From NCBI RefSeq assembly GCF_022201045.2, contig NC_068558.1, positions 5,609,501 through 5,673,500 of the forward strand: DNA of 64,000 nucleotides. Direction: 5' to 3'. This DNA comes from Citrus sinensis (Eukaryota > Streptophyta > Magnoliopsida > Sapindales > Rutaceae). Below the pieces are notes generated by a model, which worked only from the letters and a program-made list of their open reading frames with translations, was not told the origin of the DNA and did not search any database. This document shows, in pieces, positions 49,033-61,400 of this stretch; the first letter of the stretch is position 1, and every line of letters starts with the position of its first letter. The position numbers were made by a program, and so were the translations under genes.

Positions 49033-50854
49033 ATGGCGGGAGCGACGTCGCCGACGCCTTGCGTCTTCTGTCAGATCGCTCGCAATTCGACCTCGACGCC
49101 GCTCCTTCATTCGGTTTGCCCCGCTCTCTGTCTCTCTTCAACTCCATTCCTTTACATCTTCGGTTTGGCTGCAGGAGACCAAATGGCTGGATTAATTTTT
49201 TAACTAATCCACGGATCTTCCTTCATTTCCTTCGAAACCAAACAGGGGCCTTACCTTTGATTAACGTGCTAATTATTTTCGCTTTGCGACGTCATGCAGG
49301 ACGAGAAGGTCGTCGCTTTTCAAGACATCAAGCCCGCTGCTTACAGGTTGCACTAATTTACGAAATAAGAGTCGTTCGAGAGACGAGATTATGAATTGAT
49401 TTTTAATTTATTAGCGGTTTAGCAGTTTATTTTCAATCAGTTTAATCAATCATTATCTGAGTTCCGGCATATTATAAACCGATCGACTTTTGTAGGCATT
49501 ACTTGGTTATTTCTGTGGACCACATTCCAACTGTTAGAGATCTCCAGAGGAGAGCTGAAGACTACTCATTGGGTAAATAAAATCTTGAAGTACAGTGCTT
49601 AATATGCAATATTTCCTTTTTGCTTTTCTTGTATTTATTTTCGTCGTGGCTAATCCTCTAGCTGTGATTTTATCAAGTGAGACACATGTTGAATGTTGGG
49701 CAAGAACTGTTACAACAAGATGCTCCTCAGTCCAATCAGTACAGGTATTGCTTATTGTGTATGAATGTTTGGCAAAGTTCTTTTTGCCTTTGTAACTTTC
49801 TTTCATTGATAAGAATTGGTTTGAAGAAGGTTTTAGTCATTCAAATTGCTTCTACAAACTGTTAAGCACTTGGCTGCAATGTTCTATCAAAATTTGCTAT
49901 GCTTCACTGAGTTTATGAACACCAATACTGCAGTTTACTGGGTGATAGATTGTAGGCAATGGTGTCGTTCCTTCAACTAAGCGAATTTCTTGCTTATAAT
50001 TCCATTGTGTTGTAAATGTGGTGTCTTTCTGCCACTGTGTAGTACCATTCATGCTCCAACCTCTTCTGCTGCTATCTGCCGCTTTTGTTCTATGCTCTGT
50101 GGTCATATAGGCTTTGGTGATTTTATCTCAAAATGATAAATATGCAGTGGAAAATGTGGCACAATGCAGAGCTTGTTTGTTTGTACATATATGCTTCTTC
50201 TTTTTTTCTTTCTTATTTCATTATTTGCATGCTAAAGAGTTGACAATGCTTATTTAATTTGAATCGACTATAACATACAGCATTTATCTGTATTGATCAA
50301 TGTCATCTTGGATTCTATGATCTTGGTTTTAGTGAGATTGTGAAATCTAAATAATTAATTGTACATAATAAATAAAGTGAAAGATACAACATATCAAGAT
50401 CCGAATATAGACAGAGAGAGAGCATGTAAGAGAGAGAGTATGTCTTGAATTTGAAACTTGTGAATTTGGGGTAACTTCAAGCTGTCTGTACTTCTCAAGT
50501 CAAGTTAGTTTTGAATCTAGTATGAGAACATGCTCTACATTGTGTGATCCTCTGTTACAATTATAACAGATTTGGGTTTCATCAGCCTCCGCTGAACAGT
50601 GTTAACCATCTTCACCTCCATTGTTTGGCTTCGCCTTTCATACCCAGGCAAGTCGTTGTCTTTGTTATTCTCATGTTATTTGTCTTTCAATACCTGATAA
50701 ATGCAATTGAAGATACAACATAACTAATTAACTTTTAACAAGCTTTAACAGATGGAAACATGTAAAATACTTGTCTCTGGGACCATTAGGTGGGTTCATT
50801 GAAGCTGAGAAGTTGCTGGAGAAGATAAAACCTCTCTCATCAACTTCTTCATAG
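49033..50854 (+). CDS. HINT4: HINT4 histidine-triad protein, 6 exons with one GC-AG intron
   Basis: This is a HIT-superfamily nucleotide hydrolase/transferase; Arabidopsis HINT4 (At4g16566) acts on adenosine 5'-phosphosulfate as adenylylsulfatase and phosphorylase. Exons: 49033-49113, 49300-49346, 49496-49572, 49678-49744, 50570-50647 and 50752-50854. All phases close to 150 residues. The N terminus has the CVFCQI zinc-type pair followed by DEKVVAFQDIKPAA. The catalytic HIT motif is HLHLHCLA, in exon 5. The C terminus reads SLGPLGGFIEAEKLLEKIKP, a plant HINT4 trait. The donor after exon 5 is AG|GCAAGT, a GC-AG intron; no GT donor nearby keeps the frame. An upstream ATG at 49014 opens a long overlapping out-of-frame frame, so transcription probably starts downstream of it, or translation leaks past it. 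Confidence 0.94.
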
Positions 50855-51702
50855 GTGTGGTTTTTTTTTTATTGGCTTAAATTATCTTTGTTTTTAAGTT
50901 AAGATATGACTTTTTCTTGTCGTGCTAATTATTGATCTGTCTTTCCCTAATAAGCGTTAGTAAGCTCTGTAATTTGTGCATGTTCATCAGATTCTGCATT
51001 GTGCATGAATCATATATGGGTGAATTGACACTTAAGATTCTGTATTCACTATGCCCTGGAAAGAGAGGATTCTCTAGAAGTGCATGTCTACGTGGTGGTG
51101 GGGGGCTTAGGATAGATCGCTCAAGTGTTTTCTGAAATTACTGGGAAAATAGAAAAGGGAAACTCCTCTTAATTGTAAACTAAGTTTTCCAGTTTTTCAA
51201 AAGCCAATTGCTTGTATTTTTAGAAAAGATTCCACGCATTTTTCCACATCAGCATTTTAATCTCATTTATGGATCTTAAAGTTCTCTATGCAGATGGACG
51301 TAACTCACTTAGATACTTATTTAAATTAGATAGTGATTTTGATTTGATTTCCTTCACATTTAATGGTCGTGGGTTTAGCAATCACATTTAAATTACTTGG
51401 AAATTTGCTTACTTGTATTCAAAATTGGATTTGGTATCTATAATTGTTCACTGAATGATTGAGTTCAGGAAATTACTAATTCCTGAATCCTGAGCTAAAA
51501 TTACTTTAATTTGAGACCAAAAGTTATACGATCATCAATACCAAGAAAGACTCCAAGAAAAATAAGATGCATGAGTCCATCTGTTATTATGAATTTCTCT
51601 ATTCTGAACTGTGAATATTTGTTCAATCTGATTGTTATCTTGCTTTTCCTTTTCAGTTCATGACTAATAACAGTCGAGTATGATCATTATCCTACTTTCC
51701 TT
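50855..51702. other. 3' region of HINT4 and intergenic DNA
   Basis: AT-rich sequence with only short open frames. It includes the HINT4 3' untranslated region. No other feature is supported. Confidence 0.5.
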
Positions 51703-51711
51703 TTTAAATTA

Positions 51712-52543
51712 GGGAAATTATCACTGCACCACCTCTATTTTGTCTTATGTTCATTCAACCACTACAAAATTCTAATATGTTCTCTGCACCACCTTTCTTT
51801 TTAAATTTGTATCAACTAGCCACTTTGGCACTAACACCATTAAATATCTAAATGAAATGACAATTTTACCCTTAAATAAATTAAAAGACTATTTTATCTT
51901 ATAAAAGCTTTAAAAAATAAAAAAATTATAATTATAAAAATACCCCTAATTTTAATAAAAAAATAAATCTCAAAATTAGAATTTTTATTTTTAATAAAAA
52001 TCTAAATAAAAATTATAATTATAAAAATAATTACAAAATTTTGGGATTTAATAAAAATCCCCCAAATTATTAAAATTTTGGGATTTATTTTTTAATAAAT
52101 AAATTCAGTTATTTTAATAAAATTTTACAAAATTATAATTTTTTAATAAATAAATTCAGTTATTTTTATTAAAATTTTGCAAAATTATAATTTTTTATTT
52201 TGCAAAATTTTAATAAAAATAAGGTAATTATTAAAATTTTGCAAAATCTAAATTTAATAAAAATCAGCTGAGCACCTCTATTTTGGATTTATTTTTTATT
52301 AAATTTAGGCGTATTTTTATAATTATAATTTTCTTATTTTTCAAAGTTTTTATAAAATAAAATGGTCTTTTAGTTTATTTAAGGGTAAAATTGTCATTTT
52401 GTTTAAATTATTTAACGGTGTTAGTTTAAAAGTGGCTAGTTGATATAAATTTAAAAAGAAAGGTGGTGCAAAGAACATGTTAGAATTTTGTGGTGGTTGG
52501 ATGAATATAAGACAAAATAGAGGTGGTGCAATGATAATTTCCC
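51712..52543. mobile_element. Mutator-like non-autonomous element with long inverted repeats
   Basis: Termini are GGGAAATTATCACTGCACCA and, read inward from the right, GGGAAATTATCATTGCACCA, opening arms of about 190 bases. The 9-bp flanks TTTAAATTA at 51703-51711 and 52544-52552 are identical. The centre is made of AT-rich segments that are themselves repeated and inverted (TTAAAATTTTGGGATTT). There is no coding capacity. The first eight bases equal those of the element at 37852, hinting at mobilisation by related transposases. Confidence 0.88.
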
Positions 52544-52552
52544 TTTAAATTA

Positions 52553-55500
52553 AACCAACGAGGAATTATTGTAGTTCAAATTTCATAAATTGATAAGTTG
52601 TTTTGATGATGATAGGGAAAGAATTTGGACAGATGCTTGCTTAACTACTATTTAGCATCATTAGCCATAAAATAATTCTAAGCTGTAGTTAGGGTAGCAG
52701 CATATATTAATTAGTCCCCCGCAGGAAAGAGCCTAAGCTGCTCTCAATTTAACTTGTTGTGTAAATAGGATGGACGCTTGTGTTATTACCTCCTAATAAA
52801 ATTATCCGCTACGACGGGGAAAAATTGAATGTACCTACATGGCCTATTGGAACAATTACAAACTTTTTCTTGACTTTTCAAAGGAAAATTCTCAGTTCAA
52901 GGAGTAGGTTTGTGATCTCAAAATAAATGGTTAGCTGAGATCAGGGTAGATAATAACTTATTGATAAAATTATGATGGAGATTTTAGTATCAGGATCATT
53001 GTCCTTTGTGCTTATTGCTGTTAGGCATCATTACTGGTGCACTTATCCTATATATTTTGCAATGTTGAAGTTGGGGAATAATTTACAATTAAGATGAATA
53101 AGCTGCTTCAACTTTAATGAAATGGCTATTAATGCTTGTGTTTGAAGTCGGTAGTACTAACATAACAAAATCTGCTCACATGTTTCTAGTGTAATGAGGC
53201 CGAGAACAGCTTGCAGAGCCTTTATTGTAACCCTATGCATAGTTTGAATCGTTATTCACTTGTGACCTGTGCTGTTAGCATGAAATTTTAGTTGGCGAAA
53301 AGGAAGCATTGTTATCCATCCCGTATTGTAAAAAGCAAGTGATTATGAGACCTGAGCATACTTGTGTTCGTTCAAGCATCTCTTGGTTAGGTCATGTAGG
53401 ATATTAACTGTGAATTCGTTATGTACACCCAATACCGTGCCATGCTTCCAGCTGTAGAGGAAGACGAAGTCATACAATGCGTGAGCTCTCTATTTATGTC
53501 CTAAGATTTGGAAAAGCAATCACACCAAGTGTCAGAAATAACTGCAATATTCAATTAATAAGTGTATAAATGTGTAGGAGAGGAAAACTGTTGCAGCAAT
53601 TTTCTAAATTCACAATGATTATGGCAGATAGAACTATGGTTTCTAAAATCCCACAGCATTTAGGATATTCAACTTCACCAAACCTGGTCCACAAAGTTGT
53701 TATTTCATCGGATCTTCAGATTTTCTGTATATCCTTTGTCTCTTTGTTAGATGTAACAGATGAATTATGAGAAAACACTGCATTTTTAGGTAAGTGTCTC
53801 ATCCATTAGGTTAGCAATCAACTCACAAAGAACTATAACAACTTCTGGCTGGTAGTTAAGTTTCGTGATTGATATATTGAAAGCTAAAGTTTTGCTGATC
53901 AGAAAGTAGTTCATTATAAAAGTTTGTCATAATTTCTGGCCAAATAAAGAGGTATGTGAACTTAATTAGCTCGAACTTTTTTTTTTTTTTAAATTTTGGG
54001 GAGGGCGAAGGAAGGCTACAGGATATATGATAGATAAGTTTTGTATTTTTATTTGCAATGTTTGGTGACTCCTTATAGCTGGCTCCTACAATTATATGAA
54101 AAGGACTGGAGTAGGACGTATACATCATGGACTTCTCCTTCTTGTAGCTGTAGGCATGGCGTCCATGATTTTCATAAATTTATGGGGCATTGGTTGATCA
54201 AAAGGCATCCTCCTTCATTGTTTTATTTGGTTGTGGGTTCACAAAGTACAGCTATATTGGATGTTTGAACAAAACAATAATGCATTGCTTTCATTTTTTG
54301 TATTTTGTTTTAAAACATCGATTATATTATTTGTCTGTTTGGGTTGAATATATTGACATGTGGTCCTGCCAATGATGACGGAGAGTTGGCGGAGTCCAAG
54401 AAAGTCACATATTCTGTAGCATTTCTTTGATTTTCTGTTCTCCCCTTTACTCGGTACACAATAATTGAAAGAAAATGTTTTTATCTTCAATTATATGTAT
54501 ATTTATATGCATATTTGAAGAACAACGTGGTTTTAGAAATTTATGATACCATGGCATCTGCTTATATATAGTTGTTTATTTTGATAGAATTTATTATTTT
54601 TTCGATTAGAAAACTTATTTGGCTAAAAGTGTTTTGTGGTATTTCGTTTTCATAAACTTAAAAACAAATAAAAAAGACCTGCTGTCCGCACGATTGGGTT
54701 TGGTAGTTCGGGCCCGTGGTTATTTTAATAGGCGGCGCTTGTGGACTCGGAAGAATCTAACTCAAGTTAAAAGTATGGGGGGATTAATCTTTGATCCATG
54801 TGTGCTGTGCTGAGCTGGCGGGTCTCCATTACTCTTTATGGTTATTGGCAATTTTGCGTCGAATGCTCAGTATCTGTCCTGGGAAAAATGTCCCGGGGAA
54901 AAATTATCTTTCTGATGGAATTAAATTCTACTTTTTTTAATAAATTATTATATTATAATCATGGGTTTATTAGAGTTTATCCATAAAACAGTAGTATAAT
55001 CGGAAGGCCAAGTGGGCACCTCTAAAAAATTTGTGCTGGGAGAAAATTGCCACCAAATTTCAATTGTAGGGGGATTAAACCCAAGTGGAAGAACAGAGAG
55101 CTCACTTTGATGTGAGTCGAAATAAATTTGCCAAAAGTTGTGCCTTACTGTCGTTTGGCCATTTAGTGCCATTTTTACTTCTTCTTTTTTTCCCCATTTT
55201 CGGACAAAAGCATAGGCTGGCTTCATTAGTGGCGTCTACCTAATGGACCAGTAAAAGTTGGAGCAGCTTCATATTTCTGCTACTGAGAGCTAGGTGAGAG
55301 AATATGCAAGAAGTTTTTGATATTTTGACTGCTGTCTGTAGGCTTTTTCATACAATATTTTTCATATATATATATATATATAGAATGCATTAAACAGAAA
55401 GCAAATCGAGAAGAATATTTTCTTTTTATTAATTTTCTATATATTTCTGAGTCAAATATGATTGTGTTTATGACTTCAACGCGTTGTGTCTTCTTACTTT

Positions 55501-56924
55501 CTATTTCCTAGTAGTTGAACCACAGCTTGCATTATATCTATTGATATCCTATGGTATGGATACAATTTTGGTCGGCTCGCAATGATTGACCGTTACAAAA
55601 GCAACTTTTCGACATCTATAGAAATTTCCAATGTACATAAAATTAAAGGACAATATTAGATGGATGGATTCAATGGATTCCTCGAGAGAAACAAGGTACA
55701 CGCATTTATGTTGCTTAAGAGTGTTGCAATTGGACAACTGTTTCATAGATTAAGGGGTAGAGTTAGGATAAGCAAGAAACCTCTAATATTTCTTGTCGGC
55801 ATGAATAAATTTATTTACTATTTTTTTATTAACTCACGCATTTATTAAAGTTCTAACTTAATACTAAACCGTAGCAAGGCCACTCCTTATCATTAAAACT
55901 AGACCTTATCTTCAGAATTATCTACTAAAGATAACATCTTGTCAACTAATCATGTCTAATGAGTTAAGTTATTAGGCTTTCATTGGTGAACTCTTGGATT
56001 GAGTGAGTTAGATGGATATATTTTGAGCTCTGTTTCTTGTACTTGTTTCAAGGGCAATTGGATTTCAGAAAATGCTTGAAACTTGTTTCAAGAAAAAATG
56101 AATTGATTTACCGCTAGCTGCATGAATGGTAGTTCTGAGCTGACTAGCATTAATACTCTGTTTGGCTTGCTTCTGCTTTCTCTCACTGAAATTGGGTTCA
56201 AGCTTATCCTGTGCTTTTTACTACTTGCGTATATTGAGTTGCTTGAAGTTTAATGACTCATTCCAGTTAGTATTGTACACTCCTGATCCTTTTCCTCGAT
56301 TAGAATAATCTGCCAATGCAGTAAGGGCTCTCCATTTGCTTATTTATCATAGGCGTCAATGAATGACAAACTTGCTTTCCCTATAAGCAAATGAGCAGCT
56401 TTTCATTAATTTCGTCACTTATTACGGCAGAGTATTTAATCTCCAATTAAAACAAAAGACCCTAGAATCTTTTCGCCTGAATTATATGCAAATATCTTCA
56501 CTCCCGGTCTAAGAATTGTTTAGGAGATATAACGTCAAATTTAAGAAATTTGCATAAATAACATTTCTCCCGCTGACTTGCGCTAGGCAGACCCTTATTT
56601 TATCCTAGTTCTTTTGCTTAGCCACCTAGCAGTCCAGCACAGCTTAAGGCTTTAAATGGTTGTGGGTTCTTGGCTGGCCCAAACAGCGATAGAAGAAGTC
56701 ATCTTGTGGCATTAACGTTGGCGCTCTAAGAATTAACAGATAGCCACTTTCTAAAGTATTTAATCATCATTCATCACCTACTTAAAATCTATATTTTTTA
56801 TCTATTAATAATATTCTTACTTTATTAAAATTAAAATGTTCTACTAAAGAATTAATTAGTGTTCATAGGAACGCAGTAACAGTCCCAGTATTAAGCCACC
56901 AGAACCTTTTCTCTCTCTCACACT
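52553..56924. other. Intergenic stretch before the aspartic protease, no gene recognised
   Basis: Open frames here are short and unrelated to known proteins. A (TA)n run lies at about 55365-55382. The last few hundred bases upstream of 56925 presumably hold the protease promoter. Confidence 0.5.
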
Positions 56925-56931
56925 TATATAA
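56925..56931 (+). promoter_or_regulatory. TATA box of the aspartic protease gene
   Basis: TATATAA lies 75 bases before the start codon at 57006, preceded by a CT-rich patch (CTCTCTCTCA) and followed by a pyrimidine-rich leader. Motif and spacing fit a plant core promoter. Confidence 0.65.
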
Positions 56932-57005
56932 CCAAAACAAGTCTGCCTGTTTCCCTCTGCATAACTTCAAACTCTTCCTCTTCCTTTGCTCTTCTCCTTC
57001 ACTTC

Positions 57006-58466
57006 ATGGCTCCTTCTCTGTCCATATATCATTTAGTAATTTTGTTATCTGCATTAGCCTCTGTTTCTTTATCAGAATTTGTACTCCCGCTAACACACTC
57101 CTTATCAAAAACCCAACTCACCTCCACTCACCACCTCCTCAAATCCACTACAACCCGCTCCGCTGCCCGTTTCCGCCACCGTCACCGCCAGCAACAAGTC
57201 TCCCTTCCTCTTTCCCCCGGAAGCGACTACACACTCTCTTTTTCTCTCGGCGGCTCCGCCTCCTCCTCTGTTTCCCTCTACCTCGACACCGGCTCCGACC
57301 TCGTATGGCTCCCTTGCCACCCCTTCGAATGCATTCTCTGCGAAAACAAGCAAGAAAAACCAGCCCCACTTCTCAATATTTCTCCAACTGCCACAAAAGT
57401 TTCATGCAAATCCCCTGCATGCTCCGCAGCTCACTCTTCTCTCCCAACCTCCGACTTGTGCGCCATAGCCAAATGCCCTCTCGACTCCATCGAGACTTCT
57501 GATTGCAAGTCTTTCTCTTGCCCGCCTTTCTACTACGCTTATGGCGATGGCAGCTTGGTTGCTCGGCTTTATAAAGATTCTTTATCTATGCCCGTTTCTT
57601 CACAAAAATCTTTAGTTCTTCACAACTTTACTTTCGGCTGCGCCCACACCACTCTCGGTGAGCCCATTGGTGTTGCTGGGTTCGGTCGTGGCCTGCTCTC
57701 GTTTCCCGCTCAGCTCACTTCTTTGTCTCCTCATCTCGGTAACAGATTCTCTTACTGTCTGGTCTCTCATTCTTTTGACTCGAACCGAACTCGTCTCCCG
57801 AGTCCGCTCATCCTTGGACGTTATGAAGATAAAGAGAAGCGTGTTAACAGTGAAGAAGCTGAGTTTGTTTACACAGACATGCTGGATAATCCTAAGCATC
57901 CTTATTTTTATTCCGTTGGGCTTGAGGGAATCTCTGTTGGAAAAAGGAATATTCCGGCGCCTGGGTTTTTGAGGAGGGTTGATGGGCAAGGGTATGGAGG
58001 GATGGTGGTGGATTCTGGGACCACTTTTACGATGTTGCCGGCGAGTCTGTATGAGAAAGTTGTGGCCGAGTTTGACCGCCGACTCGGGCGAGTCCACGAG
58101 CGGGCGAGTCAGATTGAGGAGAAAACGGGACTGAGCCCTTGTTATTACTTTGATCAGGTGGTGAAAGGGAATGTGCCAACAGTGGAGTTGCATTTCGTGG
58201 GAAGTAATTCTAGTGTGGCGTTGCCTAGGAAGAATTATTTCTACGATTTCCTGGACGCTGGAGATGGGAAGGCGAAGAAGAGGAATGTGGGGTGTTTGAT
58301 GCTGATGAACGGTGGTGATGAAGAAGAATTGAGTGGTGGGCCCGGTGCTACTCTGGGGAATTACCAGCAGCAGGGGTTTGAGGTGGTTTATGATTTGGAA
58401 AAGGGGAAGGTCGGATTTGCTAGGAGGCAGTGCGCATCTTTGTGGGAAAGCTTGAACAAAAACTAA
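57006..58466 (+). CDS. Secreted A1 aspartic protease, At4g16563-like
   Basis: A single-exon gene encodes 486 residues of the plant nucellin-like/atypical pepsin family, without the plant-specific insert. An N-terminal signal peptide (about 1-23, LVILLSALASVSLS) suggests secretion to the apoplast or vacuole. The first catalytic motif is DTGS (94-97) and the second DSGT (336-339); the flap-region motif YAYGDGSLVA lies between them. The first lobe has many paired cysteines (PCHPFECILC, SCKSPACSAAHSSLP) as in nepenthesin-like enzymes. The C terminus contains LGNYQQQGFEVVYDLEKGKVGFA, the usual end of the second lobe. The sequence matches Arabidopsis At4g16563 closely from memory (RHRQQQ, GCAHTTLGEPIGVAGFGRG). 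The 5' half is GC-rich, particularly around 57120-57300, which leaves long open frames on the other strand that are shadows. Substrate is unknown. Confidence 0.95.
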   Translation: MAPSLSIYHLVILLSALASVSLSEFVLPLTHSLSKTQLTSTHHLLKSTTTRSAARFRHRHRQQQVSLPLSPGSDYTLSFSLGGSASSSVSLYLDTGSDLVWLPCHPFECILCENKQEKPAPLLNISPTATKVSCKSPACSAAHSSLPTSDLCAIAKCPLDSIETSDCKSFSCPPFYYAYGDGSLVARLYKDSLSMPVSSQKSLVLHNFTFGCAHTTLGEPIGVAGFGRGLLSFPAQLTSLSPHLGNRFSYCLVSHSFDSNRTRLPSPLILGRYEDKEKRVNSEEAEFVYTDMLDNPKHPYFYSVGLEGISVGKRNIPAPGFLRRVDGQGYGGMVVDSGTTFTMLPASLYEKVVAEFDRRLGRVHERASQIEEKTGLSPCYYFDQVVKGNVPTVELHFVGSNSSVALPRKNYFYDFLDAGDGKAKKRNVGCLMLMNGGDEEELSGGPGATLGNYQQQGFEVVYDLEKGKVGFARRQCASLWESLNKN

Positions 58467-61400
58467 CGTGCACCGAGTTGACCTTTTGTCTGCGGGGTTT
58501 TGACCCCGGTGAACAAGGTGGATTTCAGGCCTTGGGTTGGTCGTATCTTGTGAATGGATAAGTTTTAGTTTAAGATTAAGGATAAAGTTAAGGTTAAGGA
58601 CTTAAGGTTAGGTGGCACTTCATTTTTAGCTTTGTGGACTCCACAAAAATAATGTAAATCAAGCTGTTTATACTTTCAACTTGTCTATAAGGTGGATGTG
58701 TAAAGCAAAATATGAAGTGCAGTCCAATCCCCAAGAACTAGTATAAATTGAAGATTGAACATAAATATGCTTCAATGTTATATTATGTGTATTGGTTAAT
58801 TTTAGTTTTGTTTTGAACTATCATATTTTCATATCTTTGCATGAAGCTTTGAATTCATCATGAATTTATAAGCGAAAGCAAGAGCAGTCATAGCAGACTT
58901 TGCTGCAGATGAGCGCTCTATGCATAAGTGCTTCTTAATGATGACGACGCTATTATTTTCAAATTATCAGCTGGCTGGCAGTGGGCCTGTCAATCCGAAA
59001 AAGATGTACTTTTATGCCAAGTTTTTCCCCATTGTTAGTGTGGATGGTACATTAAATTTTAAAAAATGGGTTGGGGAGGGACGCCATGAGTTTTGTCAGA
59101 TATTTTGCTTCTGATCGGAGACTCTTTTAATTTTTCCTATTTTCTTTTGTTTCAATTCTCTCAAGTGTCCATGATATTTCCCGTAGCTCATTAAGTTTGC
59201 CATTAATTTGATGCTGCAGATTGGGGCCTTCGTATGTCGTGGGACTAGGATTGATCTTTATGGATGGACCTCATGCTTCTTATATATTTTAATCATTAGA
59301 GATTATATCATTAAGTTAACCCAATAACCCAATCTCATATGTAAAGTTCTCTTCATAATCCTCGTTATTAGCTGGAGATGTGATTCATTGAACCAACATT
59401 TAAAATTCATTTAACAAGGATGCGTTGATATTGATGTGCATGGACCCTTCATTCCTGTTGTAGGTTTGAAAGCGTAGCGTAAACCCTCAGCCAAGAAATG
59501 AATATAAAGAGTGACGTTCCCACGAAAAGATACGGATCCTTTTCTGACTGACTAAGTAACTCCACTTCTCTATAGTTTTGGATTGTGATTCAAGCCAAGC
59601 GTCGCCAAAACCTTGAATCTCGATAGCTTTGATAGGCGTATGCTTCGACGCAGTCTCGACATGGTCGTCCAAAATAATCACGCACAACTCCAGCCTCTGT
59701 CGCTCAATAGTTGTGCATTCATGTGAATTGTGAAGTTTTGCTCAACCGCCAGATATTAGAGAAAAGTAAAAGGGTTTTATTCACTATCAAGCCTCCGATT
59801 AAAGAACAATCTTATTACACCTTTTGTCACAATTGGTTAATTTTTTACTAATAATAAAAGGACGATTTAATAGTTACTAAGAAAATGATTTTACTAGACA
59901 ATGTTGTTCACATTGTCGAGTTAATTCAAAATTTTAACATTATTTATAAAGGATAAAGTGTCACATACGTGTGGCACGTGTGCACTTGCTCATTATATAC
60001 ATTGCTGCCTCTTATCATTTTAATCATGCAAGTATATTATTATTACAATGAGCGATATTACACTAAGAGTTCTCGTGCTTTATTCAATTAAGGACCATGG
60101 GCAAAGCTATAAATTTTTTCTAGGATTGGGTAGACTATCTTTTTTTTTTTTTTGTCGAGCAAAAAAAAAAAAATTAAAGCAAAGTTGTTAAATCAAACCA
60201 TAATATTAAATTAACATTTTTTTGAGTTTTAAAAATACATTATGAATTAAGTTCATTTAAAATAAAAAACTATTAGGGCTCATTGGTCAATTGTGAGGGC
60301 AGCAGTTTGAACCCCCCCACAAAAACATTATGAGGATTAATTTCTTCTTTAATTATATTTGTATAATTGAGTGAAAGCAGTCTTCTCACTTACAAAATAT
60401 GAGTAGAGTAGGCGTCTCTCGAATATTAGTTAGGGTAAAAAAATTGGACAATGTTTCATAATATTTAATATAAACTGGTCTCACTAGTAGTTTGACTGTA
60501 AATATCAGTAATAATCTCATGTAATATGAGTTATAATATAATTGTAATATCAGTGTAAAAAAAAAAATCAGCTTTAGAGCTGACTACAATACCCTACAAG
60601 TACCATATCCACAATCTGGCAGAGTAAGATGGTTATAGTTTATTAATTTTTAATAACTTTTTAATTATCTAAGGGGTTTGGCATCCTTGTGAATAATAAA
60701 CAATAACATGATTCAAAATTGGTTGATTACTTTTAAGTATAAAAGTGCATATTTATAATATAATTCAGTAAGTCTAGGATTAAACAATAGGAACTTAAAA
60801 ATCTAGTAATCAATTTTAAATAAAAAAATTACAGAAAAAGAAATTAATAAGGAATAATCTAAATTAAAAAAAAGTGCCAATGTTATGAGATTTACTTTTG
60901 GTATTCAAATTATGGTCATAATATCTCTCATATTTACATTTTATATTTTTTACTAGTTTGAATATTTTGCGACTTAGTTCTTAACTAATTATTCTATTAA
61001 TAAATATAAGGATTGAGTACGTGATATGTTATAGCCATGTTGGAGTGTTATTACTATCGTATTAGTGTGTCAACACTATGTCTAAAAATCCATATAGATC
61101 CAAAGGGAATCTAAATCTATATATTAACATGGAATGAAAATGACTAGTAGAAAATACAAATTATAAACATACAATTAAAAATAATAAATTTAAAATCCAC
61201 TTGAGAGAGTAACTAATTCCACAATTTGAATTCTTGAGATTCATTCTTCACCTTAATTTAGAAATTTAGTCACCCATATTAGCTAGCAAAACACTCATTT
61301 TATTTAACAAATTTATGAAATACTAATACAAGAAAATTGAAAACAAAGGAGAAAAGAAGAGTTTTTTTTTCCATAAAATTCACTTTAGATTTACATCAAT

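Noticed and set aside
49014-49394. 126-codon plus-strand frame starting 19 bases before the HINT4 ATG
   Set aside because: It runs through exon 1 and intron 1 of HINT4 in another frame and has no protein similarity. It is kept only as a possible upstream ATG.
57612-58193. 193-codon minus-strand open frame within the aspartic protease
   Set aside because: It is the antisense shadow of a GC-rich, intact protease gene with all catalytic motifs.
60276-60320. tRNA-like A and B box pattern
   Set aside because: Box matches are weak, spacing is wrong for a tRNA and no cloverleaf can be drawn; at most a decayed SINE.
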